A stretch of 64,000 bases of DNA from Buxus sempervirens (taxonomy: Eukaryota > Streptophyta > Magnoliopsida > Buxales > Buxaceae): positions 30,870,858-30,934,857 of the forward strand of contig OX387190.1 of assembly GCA_947561395.2 (NCBI GenBank), given 5' to 3'. Position numbers and translations under genes: made by a program. Position 1 is the first letter of the stretch, and the number at the start of each line of letters is the position of its first letter. The notes below the pieces were generated by a model, which saw only the letters and a list, made by a program, of their open reading frames with translations, did no database searches and was not told the DNA's origin. Of this stretch, positions 33,930 to 45,075 are shown piece by piece.

Positions 33930-34580
33930 CTCTCCTAGACACACTCTCCCATTTTATTACTAGGTAATTGGCTTATTTCGGTTAAGTTGGGTTATGCCTA
34001 GGACTCTCTTTCATCTTGCAAAGCAGTGTCGTTTTCCTTTTCTTAAAAGTGAAGGTAAACTTTTTTATTACTAGGTAATTGGCATGCTCTCTTAGACACA
34101 TTCTCCTTTTGAAATGAGATGGTTGGGTTTATTTGATTATATTTTTTTGGATTATTGTGGTTAAGTTGGGGTTAAGCCTAGGACTCTCTTTCATCTTGAA
34201 AAGCAGTGGCGTTTTCCTTTTCTTAAAAGGAAAGGCATACTTTTGTATTATGCGACCTTTTATGTGACAATCTGGACTGTGTGGCTATTTCGGAATTGGT
34301 ACATTTTTGAAGGACTTAAATGAAAACAAAGGATTCTTGAAGATATAGAAGTTCTTGTATCCTTGTGAGTTTGTATTGGGGAGGACTTCAGATCAATATA
34401 GTTTGGTGATATGCTACGTAATTGTTCTACTGTTGCTTTTTCAGATTAGTTCTTCTTGTATTCTATAGATCACTGACTTAGGTACAAGTCCCATAGTCTT
34501 AGGTCCATTGTACTGATTGTAATTTCTTTTTCCTTTCATATTTATGAAATATCCTTGATTACCATAAAAAAGGAAAATTG
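33930..34580 (+). repeat. Internally duplicated tail of an old LINE
   Basis: A segment of about 150 bp beginning ACATGCTCTCCTAGACACAC is repeated from 34081. Both copies contain ATTACTAGGTAATTGGC or close relatives and then CTAGGACTCTCTTTCATCTT and GTTTTCCTTTTCTTAAAA (34001-34045 and 34172-34230). The following stretch reads WTVWLFRNWYIFE with a degenerate L1 tail (about 34270-34320), and a short A run near 34565 resembles a 3' end. No functional gene. Confidence 0.5.
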
Positions 34581-36129
34581 TTGCTTGAACTTGTTCAATA
34601 TGGCTGCAAGTTAGTAGAAACTTCTAGTTTCATGTCCTAAACCAATCATCCTTTTCATTCTTAAGGTCTTGGAAGACAACATGGGCAAAGAAGAAGCTAT
34701 GATACAATCTAACAATATGATTAAACCTTGAAACATATGAAGTATAGTTGATAATGAGATGGAGGAGGTTGGGAGAGCTATACCTACTCTCAAGCTTGGA
34801 GGATGATCTTTGACAATTGTTACTGAAGAATTGTGTGCCAATCTCTTGAGAGAGGTAGATGAGTTAGACTCACAATTATTATGTGCGGATGCACCCTAAT
34901 TAATCTGTGCGGATGACGTTGGGAAGTAAGTGGTGCAAGTGTACCTGAATAGAAAAGAGTAGATGTGGAGGAGGGCAGGATTGCGAAGCTAATCATTGAG
35001 TCTTAATTCGAAGTTTGTTATATTCATCACATGGGAGAATGGCTAGGAGTACTGGAGTAGGCTAAGGGTGAATATCAGCAGGCTGAATGTCTTCTTACCC
35101 AAGAGGAAAAGAAGCTTTATTAGATGATTTAAGCTTTCCAAATTTGGCACAAGATTTTTCAATGATTTGCTTAGTTTGAGCCACAATCAGTGCAGTTTTG
35201 GCTACCTTGATTCTTGCCTTTCAGTACCTCTGAATCTTAATCTTGATTATGGTAACTTTGTCCTTGTCTGTCTCCATAAATATCGTTCGTACTGTTGGTG
35301 AATGGGATTAATGCTGAGATATCCTTTAAAGATACAGAGAAATATTAATAGGGATAGCCACTTGCTGTAAGCAGCAAAAAAACAATGTTTAGAGAAGGAA
35401 AATTATCATTGGCTAGCATCTGTCCTTTTATGGAATGATTGTCTGGATTTTGACTTGAGAGAAAGCCGCCACGTATTAATCTATTGAATGGATCTGATTG
35501 GAGCTACCAGTAACAAACCTGAAAATAGAGATTCTTACTTGAGCAGGGGAAAGTTCAAGCTGTGCCATAAATTTTAGGTGCTGATCTGAGCTACCTATAA
35601 CAATGAAGAAGAGGCTCTTTTAGGCGGATAGGAAAATTTTTAAAGTCCAATTTTTATACAAAACCCAAGTTAAATTTATGAATTGTAAAGGAAGTGTGTT
35701 CTTAACTGAGATGGTTCTAGATGAACCTGAATTGGATGGTATATTGAGTTCCTTGGGGAAGAAATGAGGAAAAACCTGGAGAGTAATACTGCGAACCTGA
35801 CGAACAGGATATAGGGTTTGTATATCTGGAGATGGAGAAGAATATAGAGGCAAATTTTTTAGATTTTACAAATAAGAACCAGTTACAGTTTTTAATGATG
35901 TTATTCCTGGAAGGCGAACAAAAGTTAGATGATGTTGAGTTAGTAGAAAATATTTTAAACATTGACTGGTGGAAGATGGGTATACATAATTTATTTAAAG
36001 ATACGGAAAGCAGGTTGGCTGTCGAGGTTCTGATCTTTATGATGAGATTTGTGTTCGAGTTTTGGATTCCCATACATTTATAGGATATGAGCCTATTCCA
36101 AGAACTTGGAAATTTTTGTTGGTGCTATT
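34581..36129. other. Unassigned; possibly ORF1/5' part of LINE A
   Basis: Frames are short and mixed. A plus-strand frame at 35832-36083 (LDDVELVENILNIDWWKMG) reads like protein but has no recognised domain. It may belong to the 5' part of the adjacent LINE. No MBD8 exon was found. Confidence 0.3.
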
Positions 36130-36733
36130 ATTGAATGAACTTTGATTCAGACAATGGAGAGGAAATGTATTGGATAAGCATCAAATTCTGTTTGTCTCTG
36201 ATGACATTGTTGGTCAAGTTTTGTATGGCTGGAGACAGAGAAGATAATAAGAGTATATCCTTTATCTTTTTAATTAGTGGAATTTATGGACCAAATGTGG
36301 CTTCGGAGTCGTCTAGGATGTGGGAGGAGCTGGAAGAAGTAAGACAGGGAAACCAGTTCCCATGGTGCTTGGGTGGAGATTTTAATTTGATTCGATTTCC
36401 ATTAGAAAGAAAAGGATGTGGCAGAGTGTCCCCTGCAATGCAACAGTTTTCTGAGTTTATTAACAAGCATGCACTGATGGATATTCCTATAAGAGGATCA
36501 AAATACACTTGGTCTAATAGGATATCTTGCTCTAAGCTGGATAGATTTTTGGTTTCGTTGGGATGTGAAGCGAGATATCCAAACTTATCAGTTGAGGCCC
36601 TTCCAAGAACTACTTCAGATCATATTCCTCTATTGCTCAATTGTGAGAATAGCATCAAGAAGTCAGCCCCTTTTCGATTCGAGAACATGTGGCTAGAAGA
36701 CCCGGGGATTATAAAGAAGGTGGAGGAAGGGTT

Positions 36734-36753
36734 GGGGGGGGGGGGGGGGGGGG
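36734..36753. repeat. Run of 20 G inside LINE A
   Basis: It interrupts the endonuclease-to-linker region, where the related LINE B has ordinary codons. It accounts for a frame change there. It is one of three long G runs in the window. Confidence 0.85.
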
Positions 36754-39667
36754 ATTGGGTTTGATGATTGAGGGAAAGCCTAGTTTTGTCCTTAATCGGA
36801 AACCAAAACTGCTGAAATTGATTCTAAAGAAGTGGAACAAAGAGGAGTTTGGGAGGATAGATGAGCACTTAGCAAAGATTTTGAATCAAATCAAAGAAAT
36901 TGATGCTAGAGAAGAGGAAGAACAGCTGCCTGTGGAGGAATGGATTAGGAGACAGAGATTGAAAACAAAATTTAAGAGATGGGCCTACATGGAAGAAGTG
37001 AATTGGCGTCAGAAATCAAGAGCTATTTGGTTGAAAGCCGGAGACCAAAACACTAAGTTCTTTCATAGGATTGCTAATGCAAGATGGTGTGCAAACTTAA
37101 TTAATAAACTAGAAGGAGAGGGGCAGGTGCATGAAGATGATAAGGTCATTAAGGAGAAATTTTCAGATTTCTTCTTCAATCATTTTAAAGAGGAAAATCA
37201 GTTGAGGCCAGTAGTTGATGGGCTGGAATTTAACATCTTGGGACCAAAAGAAAGGGATAGGTTGGAAAGGCCTTTTTTGGAGTAGGAGGTTAAAGGGGTT
37301 GTTGACCAGATGGAGGGTGATAAGGCACCGGGGCCGGATGGATTTTCCATAAGCCTTCTTCAAGTCTTGTTGGCATGTTGTCAGGAAGGATCTTTTAGCA
37401 GCCATAGATGAGTTTCACAAGGATGGGTGCTTTGAGAAGAGTATGAATGCATCATTCATTGTACTAATTCCTAAGAAGGAGGGGGTCGATCAAGTTGCAA
37501 GATTTTAGGCCCATTAGCCTTGTTGGTAGTGTATACAAGATAATTGCAAAACTTTTGGCTAATAGATTGAAGGATGCTCTTAACCCATTGGTGTCACAAG
37601 CTCAAGGAGCATTTGTTGGAGGGAGGCAGCTTCAGGATGGAATTCTAGTGGCCTGTGAATGTATAGATTCATGTATTAAGGAGAAGAGAGATATGTTATT
37701 GTGCAAGTTGGATTTACACAAGGCATACGACAATGTCAATTGGGAGTTTTTACTATATATGCTTCGGAGGATGGGGTTTAGGGAAAAATGGAGGAGATGG
37801 GTGAGGTATTGTATTTCAATAGCCCGTTTGTCCGTTTTGGTGAATGGGTCTTCAGTTGGCTTTTTTGGCATCCAGAAAGGCCTAAGGCAAGGGGATCCGC
37901 TTTCACCCCTTCTCTTCTCCTTAGTAATGGAAGTGTTCAGCAGATTGATGTATAGGGCCTGGAAAATTGGAAGCCTAGAGGGAGTCACATTTGGGGCAGA
38001 CGTTTCTATTAACCACCTATTGTTTGCTGATGATATTTTAAAATTTTGTAGGCCCACTCTCAACCAAGTTATGTGGCTAAAAGGCATACTTCTCTGTTTC
38101 CAGGCTTGCTCGGGGTTGAAGGTTAATCTGGGTAAGAGTGAGATGTTTGAAATTGGAGAGGTAACAAATATCCAAAACCTAAGTCGTCTTATGGGGTGTA
38201 ATGTGAGCAAGCTTCCGACAACTTATCTAGGAATTCCACTTGGGGCGGGATATAAGAAAGCCACAGTTTGGAATCCGATTGTAGAAAGGATGGAGAAGAG
38301 GCTGTCTTCCTGGAAAAGCTGTATTCTCTTAAAGGGGGGTAAGTTGACCTTGGTATCTAGTGTGTTAGCAGGCATGCCTACATACTTCATGTCAATTATG
38401 AGTATTCCCTCTTCGGTTGCCAAAAGATTAGAATAGATCCAAAGGAGATTCTTATGGGAAGGTTCGGGTGGAGAGTCTAGATTTCATTTGGTGAATTGGA
38501 AAGCTGTGTGCAGGATGAAAAAAGAAGGGGGCCTAGGGATTAGGCCTCTCAAGGTGTTTAATAAAGCATTGCTTCAAAAATGGGTTTGGAGATACGGCAT
38601 CGAAAGGGACAATCTATGGAGGAGGGTGGTCCAAGAAAAGTATGGAAATTCTTTCGGGGATTGGCTCCCATGCCAATCAAAGGACTCGTTTGGGGTAAGC
38701 CTATGGAAACTTATAGCTAAGTTGATGGAGTCAGTTACAAAAGATTGTAGGTTCTTAGTTGGAAATGGAACCAAAGTTCGATTTTGGGATGACATTTGGT
38801 GTGGCAATGGGAGGTTGAAGGAAAAATACCCAAGCCTTTATAATGTTTGTAGAGATAAAGGTGCATTGGTTAGTGATTATAAGACCACTACCAGTGCTGG
38901 TACAGCGTGGAATATAATTCTAAGAAGAAATTTGCTGGACTGGGAGATTAATAGTTATGAAGAATTACTACAGGAAGTATATAGTACCCGATTGGAGCAA
39001 GGGGAGGACTCGAGGAAGTGGAGTTTAAGTAGATTCGGTGTGTTCACAGTTAAAGCAGCATTTGAAATGCTAGCCATTTCTGGATCTTCTTTTTAGGTGA
39101 GTCATGTGTGGTATGGGCTAAGCCTGTACCAAGCAAAGTGGGCTTCTTCATGTGGGCAGCCGCGCTAGACAAGATTCTAACGGTTAATCACTTAAAGAGT
39201 AGAGGGTGGCAGCTTCCTAACCGTTGTATAATGTGTAGGGAAGATGAAGAATCAGTTCAGCACCTTTTGGTTCATTGTAGGGAGGCAAGAACTATTTGGA
39301 ACAGAGTTCTTGCAAGATTCAGAATAGTGTGGGTACAACCTGAGAATTTTGCAAAGGTTCTACAAGTTTGGGGGCAGAGGAAACAAAAATCTAAGAGAGC
39401 ATTACTGTGGAATATCGCCCCAGCAGCAATAGCATGGGGGATTTGGAATGAAAGAAACCACAGGATTTTTAGAGATAAAGAAAAAAGTGTTGTAGAGCTG
39501 GAGAAGAAAATTCTGCACATTATGTTTGGCTGGGCTTCGATCAATAATCTGATGGCTAATGTATCAATTCAAGAATTCCTATTAGGAGATGCATTTCCAG
39601 ATTAGTGGGGTGGCCAGGATATGTTGAGGCTAACCTTCATAGTTTTCTATTCTGTTTTGTAGTCTTT

Positions 39668-39686
39668 GGTATACTATTTGTGTACC
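39668..39686 (+). promoter_or_regulatory. 3'UTR hairpin of LINE A
   Basis: GGTATAC, loop TATTT, GTGTACC: a 7-bp stem with one T-G wobble, about 60-80 bases before the poly(A). It is the counterpart of the LINE E and LINE B hairpins. Confidence 0.5.
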
Positions 39687-39760
39687 AAGACATATATTTT
39701 TTCTTCCTTCTTCTATCATATATATCATCTTAATTACAGATCAAAAAAAAAAAACAAACA

Positions 39761-40902
39761 AAACATTCTGGCCCAACAAGTGTTTTAGATTTCAAACTTG
39801 AGTACTTAAGTTGTTGGGAGGATGCCTTTGTGCTTCATGTCTGGTTGTGGAGTTGACATGTACCAAAATCGTCTCCTAGATCACCAAGAACAGTTGAGTA
39901 TATATTTGGAAATTAACAAGGTGACATTGCGGGTATGGATGATGGAGCCAAAGGTTGAAGATGTACATAACCTACTTGAGTGACATGATAATGTTTTCAG
40001 GATGGCTATAACTTACTGGGTTGGGGCTGCACTTAATGTAGATTTTGAAACTCAAAAGGTTGCAAGTAGCACAAAGGATGGGATTGATTTATCTATGTAG
40101 GAAAATCTGGAAATTAGATCCCGGCTTGGACGGGCCCAAATGAATGAAATGCAACTGGAGGGGTGGCATTAGGCCCAATTTGGGAATTTAGGTCCAGAAC
40201 TTGGATAATGGTGAACTTAGTTTGTGGGCACACAATGCACATATGATATCTCTTGGGTGATCCCTAGAACTTGCCTGAAAGACATGGGTTGCTGACCTTG
40301 CGTCCATCATAGTTTAGCTTTGCTACCTTGGAAATGGGCAGTCTCTAGGCTATACCACAATATTCAATTGGCAACTAAGTAATAGTGTTTCACATCCTTT
40401 AATAATATTTGAAATTGAGAATCCTTTGAACTCAGGTATAGATGAAACAGCGGAGCCACTTAGTGTGTAACTGAACTAAAAAGTGATTGTCTTGTACACC
40501 TTGCATCTTCAAATATTCTCATGTTCCCCTCTCACCTGATAGTCATAAAATAGCCAAGTAGCATGGTACAGGAATCTATGTTCTCATCCCAAATGCTGGA
40601 AATCTCTGTTACTGGGAGAGCTTGTAGTTAGTTTCCTATAACAGTTGCTAAACTCCGGCTTGGCTCAAAGTAATAAAAAATCTTCTTGTCTAGTATGCAA
40701 TGAAGAGATAATTGATCCACCATCTCACTTTGAACCATGCACATGTTAATCACATGCTGGTTAACTACTAGAAATTTCCTTCATTTTTGGAGTAAGTCAC
40801 TAGTATTAATATTATATAATACAACAGTTTGCATAAAAGCTTTAGCCCATTTTTCTTCACTCTATATATATATATATTTTTTGTACGGATTTTGCGTTGG
40901 TT

Positions 40903-40941
<39 letters not shown>

Positions 40942-41498
40942 AGATAGGTGGCTTCCAAAGAAAGTGGGGTGAGAAAGTTGCAAGTAGTATATTTTCTCTG
41001 AAGGGTTTAATAAGAACAAGAAAGTTGAGAACACCTATCCTAGATTAGTAATCCACATACAATTGTTGGGCATTCGGATTGTTGAGCATTTATTTTGGTC
41101 TCTCAAATAATGAGTCCAGATTTGTGGGTTGTAGAGGAGGGTCCTAATTTAGGTCATCTTGAGAACATTATATGGTTCCAAAAATTTTTAGGATCCTTCT
41201 CGGTTGAAAGACAAAGGATTCCGGGAACTAGTGTGAATATAAAAGAGATTCAGCCACCAAAAATAAGTCCGAAAACTAATTTTGATCCTAGAAACAATAC
41301 CGAAGAGTTACAAGATAAAACATGTTCTGGAGAAGTGTCTTCTTAGAAAGGTCATTTCCAACTTTGGTCTTGGGCTAATGTTGAACCATGTTTTCATAAA
41401 TGCCATATTTGCTTTAGTTTATCTTCATAACTATACACAAAAAGGTGTAATGTTTCGTCAATATATTTACTAAATTGAGGCTTCCTCTACTTTTGTCT
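39761..41498. other. Unassigned spacer with a 36-base G run
   Basis: No gene was recognised. A plus-strand frame at 41095-41346 has no known domain. The G run at 40905-40940 lies in a non-coding context. The stretch may be remaining intron of the MBD8-like gene or intergenic DNA. Confidence 0.3.
40905..40940. repeat. Run of 36 G
   Basis: An uninterrupted mononucleotide tract, preceded by TTTT and followed by AAGATAGG. Exceptional for plant nuclear DNA if real; sequencing or assembly error is a strong alternative. Confidence 0.85.
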
Positions 41499-42520
41499 TT
41501 TTTTTTTTAAATGATCAGTAATAATAGGAATTTGTTTAAGATCAACAGCAATACATGTACACGAGTGTACAGGTTTAACTAGAGGAGTAGAAGCTTCTAC
41601 AGATCTTTAAAATTTTCACTCAATAATACTTCCTGAAGGTTCAACCCTTTGCATCATTGCATGATTCCCTACTTGATGCCCAAAAAAGAAGACAGCTAAG
41701 ATTTGATTGAAACAAGGCCCTTGGTGGGCGAGATATACTGTTGAAAAATTCTCTTCTTTATCTCTTTCCAGAACGACCAAAAGATTGCCACTGGTGTCAA
41801 ACTCCATAATACCTCATGACGAGTTACCCTTTTACTGTTGTTCCAAGGGTTATAGTCTAATTTAAATCTTTAGGTTGCACCCACGGCTCCTAAATCTCGG
41901 TGTAAAGGCAGACCAAATTTCATGTGCCACCATACAATGCACTAGCAAATGATTTACAAATTCCAATTGAGATTTGTGCATCACACATCTGTTTGGTAAC
42001 TGCTATCCACCTTTCATGAGGTTGTCTACTGTTAATATTTTCCCCAAAATTTCTGTGCTCATGAAGAAACCAATTTTGGAACAGCAGGTTGTCACAACAT
42101 ACTGGAGAGATTCAAAATGATTCCTTTCTTGTTTAGATTTCTGCAGAGACTCCTAACAGAAAACTCATCAGATTTACCCCAAGCCCATTTCATGGCATCT
42201 GGATCCATGTTAAGTTGCTGCCCATATACCCATAAAAAAAGACGAAGGTTGCTGCCCATATATACTGCCCAAGATCTAGGCTAGAGAATCCAATTCCCAA
42301 TCGAAGATATTGCCTCTGAAATGCAGATTCCAACTCAAACCACTAATTCCATGATGACAATTAAAAATGCACGCTAGTGAAGAGGTTGTAATGCTGTAGA
42401 GATCTGGAAATGTGGCATTTATCAGACTATTTCTCACCATAAATCTTTCCAAAATCTTATCCGGTCGCCTCTGCACATTTAAAATCGTAATCAAGGTATA
42501 GGCATCTAAGAAAATCTAGA
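41499..42520 (-). pseudogene. LINE G: decayed 3' part of an L1-type LINE
   Basis: The T run at about 41500-41511 marks the poly(A) of a minus-strand copy. Minus-strand reading gives the zf-RVT entry FPDLYSI, then WNLHFRGNIFDWELDSLA (42335-42280), and the LINE tail (VAIFWSFWKEIKKRIFQQY, with frameshift, about 41790-41735). A perfect hairpin TGTACACGAGTGTACA lies in the 3'UTR at 41556-41571. Reverse transcriptase is absent or unrecognisable, and the right boundary is approximate. Confidence 0.6.
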
Positions 42521-42889
42521 AATAGGCCTCCATAGGATGCAACCGACATAACTGTTAACTAGAGGTTGCATTCATATGACAGGGTTGTAGTCATACTTGA
42601 TGGCAATCAGATTTATCCATAGGCTTGAAACTTCATATCTCCGCCACCACATAGCTAAATGAGCCCAATTGAGAGAATTTGGGATACAAAGGTTGGGTCG
42701 AAGTCAGTCCAGTCAAATGACTAATAGGAGCCAATACAGTTGTGAACTTGGGCCTTCGTCTAGGGCGGATTCAGAGGTTGAGAGTCGTCATCCAATTATC
42801 CGGCCCCTGTCACCATTGATAGGAGTTGCTGGAGTCAGTCGGAGGAGCAAGAAAATGAAGGTGTATCAGAGAGAAGAAACTATTTGAGC
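42521..42889. other. Spacer before LINE C
   Basis: A 72-codon plus-strand frame (42669-42887) has no recognised domain. It may be the 5' leader of LINE C or unrelated DNA. Confidence 0.3.
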
Positions 42890-45075
42890 AAACCAATGTG
42901 ATCCCTCCCCTTTCTTCTCCTCCTCCTCTGTTTCTTCGATTTTCTCCTTGTCGGATTACTTGGGGGAGCAGGATCTATTTCTAATGGAGGTATAGGGGTG
43001 TATTAGGCTCTTGGAGTCGGAAATACAAAAGGACTCTTTTAAGTGTTTCGTAGCTGCAGGGAAGGGCAAGAAGTTAGAGGTATGGATGCCTAGTAGTGCT
43101 CCGATTGAGAAGAGTAGTGTGGTAAGTTGGTTCCTCATGGGTGCGACAGGAAGTGGGAGAGAGATTATTATGGGAGAGATAGATTATTGTTGGGTTATAT
43201 TAAATGCATTAGTTCAAATGCTGAGTCGAGCAAGGAGATATCTCCTCTAACCACGTATCAGGTACGCTGGATCAGAATTATATTTTCTTCAGGTAAGTTA
43301 CAGCATAGGAAGGTTCAAGGTTCAGTTATTCTTATTCAAACATCTAACCCAAAGAATATGGACTGGTGGCCAAGCGGTCCTGATATGGTACTCCCCAAGC
43401 TACTGGTGTCGGCAAACAAACCATTAGTAGCGGAGGCTATGCCAAGGTTGCGGGAACAGGACGGCACTTTGGATGCATTGCTAGATCTTACGTTTCCTGT
43501 TGTGGTGGCTGATGTGTTTCAGTAAGAGAGGCAGAGAACTCTTTATGGGTTTAACCATAAATTAATAGTAAGAATAGGTCTGGAAAGATCTCTTTATTGG
43601 GGCATACATATAAGTGTTCCCAATCTCAAACTCTCAAAGGTGATGTCAAACAGAACGAAGCTTGCATTGATCCTCATGATCAGGAAGAGGTGGAGTGTGA
43701 AGTTTCCCTACCTCCTGCTTGTCTTGGAACTAAAAGGCAGGTTTCTGAATGGGTTCTTCACTCTATCATGGATCTTAGTAAATCCTGGGGTTTTGTTTGA
43801 AGGTTTTGAACAGGAAGAAAAAGATATGTTTTGGACAATTGAATATAGTCATGTTTTGGGCAAAGACAGTAGTAAAAAGATTGAGTGGGAGTTATGAAAT
43901 TTATCATGGTCAATAAATTATAAAGGCAGTTCAGGGGGCTCTGGACGTAGTGTGGATAAAGGAACAAGGAGGGGAACATTTGTTTCTCTGTGAAGTTAAG
44001 ACTTATAACGTGGAATGTGAGGGGTCTAAATGCGGCAGAGATGCGTTTTGTTGTCAAGGCAGTTCTTGATTTCTAGAATGGAGGGAGGTGATTTTGCTGC
44101 AATAATCAAAGTTAGAGGTAGTCTCTATGGAGATTATGGGAGACATTTGGAGGGAAAAGGAGTTGGGATGGTTGGCATTACCGGCCAGGAAGACAGCTGG
44201 TGGTATAATCATAGCATGGAATTCTAAAAAGTGGGTGATGGCTCAGTCTTGGGTGAGCACGTATTCAGTTTCTGTGGTCTTGAATGAAGCTCAGAGCCCT
44301 GATCTTTGTCTCATTTCTGGAATATATGGACCAAATGACAACATTCCCTCACAATTTCGCTGGTCAGAATTAAGTGACATTCGTAATGGGAGCCAGTTCC
44401 ATGGTGTAGAGCAGGTGATTTTAATATAACTAGATTTCCGACCGATAAATGTCGAGGTGAAATATTCATCAAAGCTATGAGAGAATTTTCAGATTTTGTG
44501 AATTTGCATTCCCTAATAGATATATCATTGAAAGGCTCGAAATTTAGTTGGTCCAAAAGTCAGAGTCTACCAGCACTCTCTAAGTTGGATAGATTCTTGA
44601 TATATTTAGAGTGGGAAGAGATGTTTCCCTGTGTTTCAGTTTCTACCCTTCCACTGCTTATATCAGATCATACCCTTTTGTTGTTGGATTGTGTGAATGA
44701 ATTAAGAGAGACAAACCTATTCAGATTTGAGAATATGTGGTTGGAAGATCAAACCTTTATCTCCAAAGTAGCAGGTTGGTGGTTAGGATCTGAGTTCTCA
44801 GGTAACACTCATGTATTTGGTAAGAAATTAAAGGCCTTGAAGGAAAAGATCAAGAAATGGAACAAAGAGGAATTTGGTAAAGTTGATTAACATATGGGGA
44901 ATGTTCTTCAATCTGTCCAGGATATGGATGCTAAAGAAGAAAACGGAGGCTGGCAATCAGCTGAGGTGATTCATAGGTAAAACTTGAGGATTGAATTTTA
45001 GAGGCTGGCATTGTTAAATGAAATACGTTGGAGGCAAAAATAAAGAGCTTTAAGGTTAAAGCTGGAGGACAATTA
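42890..45075 (+). mobile_element. LINE C, 5' segment (host of two nested insertions)
   Basis: It begins with a CT-rich leader (about 42902-42950) and ORF1-like frames (43011-43250 and 43127-43525, FKCFVAAGKGKKLEVWMP). Endonuclease follows, with ITWNVRGLNAAEM (about 44000-44040), GIYGPND, a frameshifted GDFN (44416-44427) and ISDHTLLLLDC (44661-44693). The linker (WNKEEFGKV, about 44858-44884) leads to LKLEDN at 45052-45072. There LINE B has inserted. Frames are broken repeatedly. The element resumes at 49209 and again at 63679. The left end is approximate because the right end lies outside the window. Confidence 0.78.
45060..45075. repeat. Left target site duplication of LINE B
   Basis: AGCTGGAGGACAATTA; the identical 16-mer is at 49209-49224. 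Confidence 0.93.

Larger units (their letters stand above)
36130..39760 (+). mobile_element. LINE A: nearly complete ORF2 of an L1-type LINE
   Basis: In order: endonuclease with FLISGIYGPN, the catalytic LGGDFNLIRFP (36369-36401) and TSDHIPLLLN (36616-36645); a linker with QKSRAIWLKAGDQNTKFFHRIANAR (37010-37085); reverse transcriptase with FRPISLVGSVYKIIAKLLANR (about 37503-37566), KLDLHKAYDNVNWEFL, QGDPLSPLLFSLVME and the catalytic LLFADDIL (38019-38042); then TTYLGIPLGAGYKK. The zf-RVT (CIMCREDEESVQHLLVHC, about 39226-39279) and tail (WNERNHRIFRD) follow. There is no RNase H. Stops at 37285, 38434 and 39094, and frame changes around 36750 and 37350-37495, inactivate it. The endonuclease N-terminus is missing or decayed. 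The poly(A) is at about 39748-39759. I found no target duplication, so the left end is uncertain. Confidence 0.85.

Noticed and set aside
41095..41346. Candidate later exon of the MBD8-like gene
   Set aside because: The frame has no MBD or zinc-finger signature and no clear acceptor and donor.
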